Assembly: GCA_051867975.1 (NCBI GenBank)
Contig: JBJDZM010000010.1
Span: 4,673-68,672 of the forward strand
Direction: 5' to 3'
Source of the DNA: SVTX01 sp051867975
Lineage (GTDB): Bacteria > Bacillota > Clostridia > Oscillospirales > CAG-272
DNA length: 64,000 bases
The notes under the pieces: model-generated
The model's database searches: none
The model's input: the letters and a program-made list of their open reading frames with translations, nothing else
Told to the model about the DNA's origin: nothing
Shown: piece after piece, positions 60,064-64,000 of the stretch
Layout of the letters: each line of letters starts with the position of its first letter
Numbering within the stretch: position 1 is the first letter of the stretch
Made by a program: the position numbers and the translations under genes

Positions 60064-61320
60064 ATGGACATTCAAAAAACAGTATTTGATATCTGCCGCA
60101 AGGCAAAGGACTCATCGCGCGCTTTTTCGGTGCTAAGCACCGCGAAAAAGAATCTTCTGCTCTCTGACATCGCCCTGGCACTCAAGGAGAACAAAAACAA
60201 AATAATCGATGCCAACAAGCTTGACCTTTCACTCGCACGTGAAAACGGCATACCCGACCACATGCTCGACAGGCTCATGCTGAGCGACTCGCGCATTGAC
60301 GGCATCTGCGACTCTCTGCATGCTCTCATAGGACTCAAGGACCCCGTCGGCTCGGGCGAGCTTTTCACCACTCCGAACGGACTTGAGATCACCTGCTCAC
60401 GCGTGCCGCTCGGTGTCGTCGCCATAATTTACGAGGCGAGACCGAACGTCACCGTCGATGCGGCGGCACTCTGCTTAAAGACCGGCAACGCAACCGTTCT
60501 GCGAGGCGGTAAGGAGGCGGCAAACACCAATCTTTGCCTCATTGAGATAATGCGCGCCTGCATTGAGAAAAACGGCATCTCGCCCGATATTTTGGGCTTT
60601 GTAGAGCCGTCCCTCGGTCACGAAGGCGCAGACGCGCTCATGTCGGCGCGAGGGCTTGTTGACGTGCTGATCCCGAGAGGCGGGAAAAAGTTGATCTCCG
60701 CCGTTGTCGAAGGCTCCAAGGTTCCCGTAATCGAAACGGGAGCCGGAAATTGCCATCTGTACGTCGATGCCTCAGCAGACCTTGATATGGCAGTCAAAGT
60801 CGCCATCAACGCAAAATGCTCGCGCCCTGCCGTCTGCAACGCCATTGAGACTCTGCTCGTCCACGAGAATGTCGCCGACGAATTTCTCCCGAAATTCGCC
60901 TCTGCCGCGGCTGAAAAATACTCCCTTGAGCTTCGCGGGTGCGAAAAGACATGCTCAATTCTCAAAAACATATCTCACGCAACAGAATCCGACTACGAGA
61001 CCGAATACGACGATTACATTTTAGCGATAAAGATTGTCTCCTCTCTCGACGAAGCCATCGCTCACATCAATAAATACAACACCGGTCACAGCGAGTCGAT
61101 AATAACAAACGACCGCGCCGCCGCCGACAGATTTAAAAAGCTCGTCGATGCCGCCGCAGTCTACGTCAATGCCTCAACTCGCTTTACCGACGGCGGTGAG
61201 TTCGGCTTCGGTGCCGAGATAGGTATCTCAACTCAAAAGCTCCACGCACGCGGTCCCATGGGTCTGTACGCCCTCACTACTCAAAAATATCTCATTGAAG
61301 GTAATGGGCAGGTTAGATAG
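60064..61320 (+). CDS. proA: gamma-glutamyl phosphate reductase
   Basis: A 418-residue enzyme of the aldehyde dehydrogenase fold. Typical ProA segments are VPLGVVAIIYEARPNVTVDAA, TGNATVLRGGKEA, the catalytic cysteine in PAVCNAIETLLVH and FTDGGEFGFGAEIGIST at the end. It reduces gamma-glutamyl phosphate with NADPH for proline synthesis. ProB is not adjacent, which is uncommon, so it must lie elsewhere. Confidence 0.96.
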   Translation: MDIQKTVFDICRKAKDSSRAFSVLSTAKKNLLLSDIALALKENKNKIIDANKLDLSLARENGIPDHMLDRLMLSDSRIDGICDSLHALIGLKDPVGSGELFTTPNGLEITCSRVPLGVVAIIYEARPNVTVDAAALCLKTGNATVLRGGKEAANTNLCLIEIMRACIEKNGISPDILGFVEPSLGHEGADALMSARGLVDVLIPRGGKKLISAVVEGSKVPVIETGAGNCHLYVDASADLDMAVKVAINAKCSRPAVCNAIETLLVHENVADEFLPKFASAAAEKYSLELRGCEKTCSILKNISHATESDYETEYDDYILAIKIVSSLDEAIAHINKYNTGHSESIITNDRAAADRFKKLVDAAAVYVNASTRFTDGGEFGFGAEIGISTQKLHARGPMGLYALTTQKYLIEGNGQVR

Positions 61321-61709
61321 AGGATGCGGGGGATGCGTTGGGGAAACCCTTTTGAGAAAAGGGTTCTCCCCAAACCCCTTCCTAAAACCTTTAATATTTG
61401 GGGTTCTAACTGCCGTGAGATGACGCTATATGCACCGTTATGTTGAACTAAATCAAACTCAATTTGGTGCAAACCGCTCCTCGCCGTGCGAGGAGTCCGA
61501 GTTAGATTTCATTTTCAGCCTGCTGTTCGCTTGTGTATTGAAACAGTATTGAACCCAGCCAAGAATGTCAATTGAAGCTTATAAATCATTTAAGTTGAAG
61601 TGACAATGTGTAAAAACAGATTTGTTATCAACCAATTTTAGGAAGTTCAACTAATCTTATCGAAAATTTTTGGGGAGGTAGAAATCGCATCTCCCACGCC
61701 GGAGGCAAA
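61321..61709. other. gene-free stretch with a hairpin element
   Basis: No gene is seen. A strong hairpin at 61338-61373 (TTGGGGAAACCCTTTT with a near-complement, GAG loop) is followed by AACCCC-rich DNA. It may terminate proA and resembles dispersed intergenic hairpin elements of Clostridia genomes. The rest is AT-rich; no promoter for the following gene is clear, although GGGGAGG occurs about 35 bp before its ATG. Confidence 0.55.
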
Positions 61710-62258
61710 ATGAAATTTTTAATTGCAAGTGATATACACGGAGACGCGGTATGCGCGAGGGCGATGATTGATGCCGCGGAAAAAGAAAATGCCGACAGAA
61801 TACTTTTGCTTGGCGACCTTCTTTATCACGGACCGAGAAACGACCTGCCCGAGGGGTATGCGCCCAAGAATGTCATCGAAATGCTGAATGGCATTGCGGA
61901 CAGGCTTATCTGTGTCAGGGGAAACTGCGAGGCTGAGGTTGACCAAATGGTGCTTAACTTCCCTTGTATGTCGGACACGGCGGTCGTATTTGACTCGGAG
62001 AGGAATGTGGCAATTTACATGTCGCACGGACACATATACAACCCCGAAAATCTGCCGCCCATGCCGTGCGGTTCGGTTTTTCTCTACGGTCACACGCATC
62101 TTTTATCGATTGAGAGAAAGGATGGGATTTTATGCCTGAATCCCGGCTCGATTAGTCTTCCGAAGGGCGGAAATCCCAAGACCTACGCAACGTATGACGG
62201 CGGTATTTTCGAGATAAAGACCTTCGGCGGAGAGGTTATAATGAGAGCGAAGCTGTAA
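61710..62258 (+). CDS. YfcE-like metallophosphoesterase
   Basis: A 182-residue protein with the metallophosphoesterase motifs in order: SDIHGD near residue 8, LLGDLLYHG near 34, RGNCEAEVDQ near 71, MSHGH near 110 and GHTH near 129. These supply the two-metal site. It is the YfcE/MJ0936 class, which hydrolyses phosphodiesters in the cytoplasm. The natural substrate is not known. GGAGGC lies before the ATG. Confidence 0.92.
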   Translation: MKFLIASDIHGDAVCARAMIDAAEKENADRILLLGDLLYHGPRNDLPEGYAPKNVIEMLNGIADRLICVRGNCEAEVDQMVLNFPCMSDTAVVFDSERNVAIYMSHGHIYNPENLPPMPCGSVFLYGHTHLLSIERKDGILCLNPGSISLPKGGNPKTYATYDGGIFEIKTFGGEVIMRAKL

Positions 62259-62306
62259 AAAACGTTTTAGGTAACAGAAAATTTACATTTTTTTGTCTCT
62301 GCCCTC

Positions 62307-62335
62307 TTGCAAAAAGAGCAATAATATTATATAAT
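62307..62335 (+). promoter_or_regulatory. promoter of efp
   Basis: TTGCAA (62307-62312), 17-bp spacer and TATAAT (62330-62335). Confidence 0.72.
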
Positions 62336-62400
62336 GAACTGTAAAATTGTGTAATGCCGTCAATGCGGCAAAACGACTTATATTTTTGGAGGTATCACAT

Positions 62401-62958
62401 ATGGTAGTAGCCGGCGATTTTAAGAACGGTATTACATTTGAAATGGAAGGTAACGTATTCCAGGTTATCGAATTCCAGCACGTTAAACCCGGTAAGGGTG
62501 CGGCTTTTGTCCGTACAAAGCTCAAAAACGTAATTTCCGGTGCTGTTGTCGAAAAGACATTCAGCCCCACAGATAAGTTTGAGAACGCATACATCGAGAG
62601 AAAGGATATGCAGTATTCCTACAACGATGGCGATCTTTACTACTTCATGGACATGGAGACATTCGACATGCTCCCCTTGAACGCAGACAAGCTCGGCGAT
62701 AATTTCAAGTTTGTCAAGGAAGAGATGATGTGCAAGATCATTTCCTACAAGGGAAACGTCTTCGGCGTTGAGCCTCCCATTTTCGTTGAGCTTGAGGTTA
62801 CGGATACAGACCCCGGATTTGCAGGCAACACTGCAACCAACACTCTTAAGCCCGCTACGCTTGAGACAGGCGCGGTAATCAAGGTTCCGCTCTTCATCAA
62901 CGTAGGCGACGTTCTTAAGATCGATACACGTACAGGTGAATATCTCTCCCGTGCATAA
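62401..62958 (+). CDS. efp: translation elongation factor P
   Basis: A 185-residue protein from ATG 62401 with TTGGAGG upstream. The KOW-like N-terminal domain carries HVKPGKGAAFVRTKLKN, with Lys32 at the tip that enters the ribosome; two OB domains follow. EF-P relieves stalling at polyproline. No EpmA or EpmB gene is nearby, and Lys32 may be unmodified or modified by another route. The downstream CD1247-domain gene lies after a terminator. Confidence 0.97.
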   Translation: MVVAGDFKNGITFEMEGNVFQVIEFQHVKPGKGAAFVRTKLKNVISGAVVEKTFSPTDKFENAYIERKDMQYSYNDGDLYYFMDMETFDMLPLNADKLGDNFKFVKEEMMCKIISYKGNVFGVEPPIFVELEVTDTDPGFAGNTATNTLKPATLETGAVIKVPLFINVGDVLKIDTRTGEYLSRA

Positions 62959-62968
62959 TATCTGAAAT

Positions 62969-62995
62969 AAAACGGGAGACACACTCTCCCGTTTT
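62969..62995 (+). terminator. terminator after efp
   Basis: Stem AAAACGGGAGA/TCTCCCGTTTT, 10 bp after the efp stop. Confidence 0.9.
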
Positions 62996-63064
62996 AAACT
63001 ATCTGCTCATGGGCGCAATACGCCCATTTTGAGCGACAAAAAAATACAAAGTGAGGAAAAAACA

Positions 63065-63535
63065 ATGACACTTACCGAAAGAACAGCTTATATCAAGGGA
63101 CTTTGCGAAGGACTCGGACTTGACAAGAAGGACACCCCTGAGGCAAAAATCATAAACGCTCTCCTTGAGCTTTGCGAGGAGATGGCACTTGAAATCGAGG
63201 ACATTGAGTCCGATATCGACGAGCTTGCAGACTATTGCGAGGAGCTTGACGAAGACCTCGGCGACGTTGAGGAGGTTCTCGTTGAAATGGACGACGACTA
63301 CGACGACTATGATGACTTTGACGACGAAGACTTTGACGATGAGGATTGCGACGGCGAATGTGACGACTGCGAGCTTTGCGGCTCCTGCGAATTTTGCGAC
63401 GACGACAACTATTTTGAGATAGTCTGCCCCTCCTGCGGCGAGACGGTCTGCTTTGACGAGTCCGTAAACTCCGAAAACCTCACCTGCCCCGCATGCGGTG
63501 CTGAGATCGGCGCAATTACCGACGACAAGGAATAA
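63065..63535 (+). CDS. CD1247-domain-like acidic protein with zinc-ribbon end
   Basis: A 156-residue protein from ATG 63065 (GAGG upstream; the earlier in-frame TTG has no site). Residues 1-60 are helical (ERTAYIKGLCEGLGLDKKD) and match the CD1247 N-terminal domain found in Clostridia. Residues about 70-110 are extremely acidic (Asp/Glu/Tyr). The end has paired cysteines in CELCGSCEFC, CPSCGETVC and CPACGAEIG, likely one or two zinc sites. It follows efp. The function is unknown. Confidence 0.82.
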   Translation: MTLTERTAYIKGLCEGLGLDKKDTPEAKIINALLELCEEMALEIEDIESDIDELADYCEELDEDLGDVEEVLVEMDDDYDDYDDFDDEDFDDEDCDGECDDCELCGSCEFCDDDNYFEIVCPSCGETVCFDESVNSENLTCPACGAEIGAITDDKE

Positions 63536-63548
63536 TTAAAATTTAATA

Positions 63549-63593
63549 AATCGAAAAGCGAGTCATGTGCGAAACGTGACTCGCTTTTCGATT
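63549..63593 (+). terminator. terminator after the CD1247-domain gene
   Basis: A 17-bp perfect stem (AATCGAAAAGCGAGTCA and its complement) with T-rich 3' side, 14 bp after the stop. Confidence 0.88.
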
Positions 63594-63912
63594 GATGACA
63601 AATCCCACGGCGTGGTCTTCAGGAAGTTTTCGCCCGCAGAGTTTTCGTAGAAAACTCGGGCAAATCACGCAAAGCGTGTTTGCAATTTTTCTCAAAAGGC
63701 GGCGCCCATCCAAGGCGCGAAAACGCAAAGCGTAGAAGGATAGCCCACTGCCCCGCCTGTGCGGTATTGGTCGCCGTCGCAACGGCGAAATATCCTTACG
63801 GCGTCTTCTTTTTGCCAAGCTTTTTCTTTGCGCCTGTGCTGCCAAAGAAAAAGCGGGCTATCGGTTATAAATATGCAATATTCTATTGAATATGAACCTT
63901 GTCATCGATCTG

Positions 63913-63946
63913 AAGCGAGTCATGTGCGAATCATGACTCGTTTTTC
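63913..63946. repeat. second copy of the GCGAGTCATG hairpin
   Basis: The core AAGCGAGTCATGTGCGAA of the terminator at 63549-63593 recurs here, with CGAGTCATG pairing to CATGACTCG and a T-run after it. The duplicated ends bracket a 320-bp intergenic stretch. Confidence 0.75.
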
Positions 63947-64000
63947 GGTTCTATAATAAATGTTGGGGTAACCAACAGATATAGCGAAAAAAAACAATAA

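Larger units (their letters stand above)
63536..64000. other. gene-free terminal stretch with repeated hairpin and intergenic element
   Basis: No convincing gene; the frames on both strands are rich in Lys/Arg or Ser/Phe with no motif. The stretch starts with the CD1247 terminator and ends with a second copy of its core hairpin at 63913-63946. Between them the GC-richer DNA contains nested small palindromes and looks like a dispersed intergenic element. Confidence 0.55.

Noticed and set aside
63543..63845. A 100-codon Arg/Lys-rich minus-strand frame near the window end
   Set aside because: Composition is that of translated intergenic repeat DNA, and it begins inside and ends within hairpin sequence; not supported as a gene.

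Overview
The window reads as chromosome of an anaerobic, low-to-mid GC, spore-forming Clostridia member, most like gut Oscillospiraceae-type lineages. The reasons are a full-length SpoIIE, a type III glutamine synthetase, a rubrerythrin/ferritin pair, strong purine-rich Shine-Dalgarno sites, many near-consensus TTGACA-17-TATAAT promoters and no outer-membrane genes. The genus cannot be fixed from sequence reading alone. Sixty-one protein loci (one frameshifted, one cut by the window edge) and two tRNAs are supported.

Layout. (1) 1-11145, minus strand: an exopolysaccharide cluster. It runs from an initiating sugar transferase through an aldolase, a 2-hydroxyacid dehydrogenase and an asparagine-synthase-like gene with a 2-bp frameshift. 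Five glycosyltransferases, a hexapeptide acetyltransferase and a partial EpsG-like polymerase follow. This block is more AT-rich than most of the rest. (2) 11.1-13.6 kb: tRNA-Arg(CCG), an SDR dehydrogenase and tRNA-Gln(CTG), with poorly explained intergenic DNA. (3) 13.6-19.2 kb: a small membrane protein and a response regulator/histidine kinase/ABC ATPase/FtsX-type permease module. (4) 19.4-25 kb: a TetR-led operon that looks like a complete fatty-acid kinase route (FakA, PlsX, DegV/FakB, acyltransferase-like protein, ACP). (5) 25.3-28.9 kb: a ZIP metal transporter divergent from rubrerythrin-ferritin, then an HxlR regulator divergent from an NAD(P)H-binding protein. (6) 29-30.6 kb: a zinc macrodomain ADP-ribosylhydrolase and a class M sirtuin. 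(7) 30.6-37.5 kb, minus strand: TetR, ABC exporter, membrane-anchored choloylglycine-hydrolase-superfamily enzyme, lipoprotein and several small enzymes. (8) 37.8-41.7 kb: D-lactate dehydrogenase, an O-antigen-ligase-like membrane protein and a Wzz-like protein. (9) 41.9-51.5 kb: an MFS transporter fused to a GH2 glycosidase, a heterodimeric ABC exporter, an Asn/Ser/Gln repeat protein and a GntR-ABC operon. (10) 51.6-64 kb: mostly core genes (spoIIE, glnN, a SLOG protein, birA, an FKBP/trigger-factor-like lipoprotein, a flavin reductase, proA, a YfcE-like phosphoesterase, efp and a CD1247-domain protein).

The most unusual items are the MFS-GH2 fusion (41896-44910), the sirtuin/macrodomain pair without its usual lipoylation partners, the TetR/ABC/choloylglycine-hydrolase operon, the self-contained fatty-acid kinase operon, and the aldolase/dehydrogenase/amidotransferase-like module inside the polysaccharide locus. 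Several promoters carry clear inverted or direct repeats that look like operators. Functions are inferred from motifs I can read. No database search was run.
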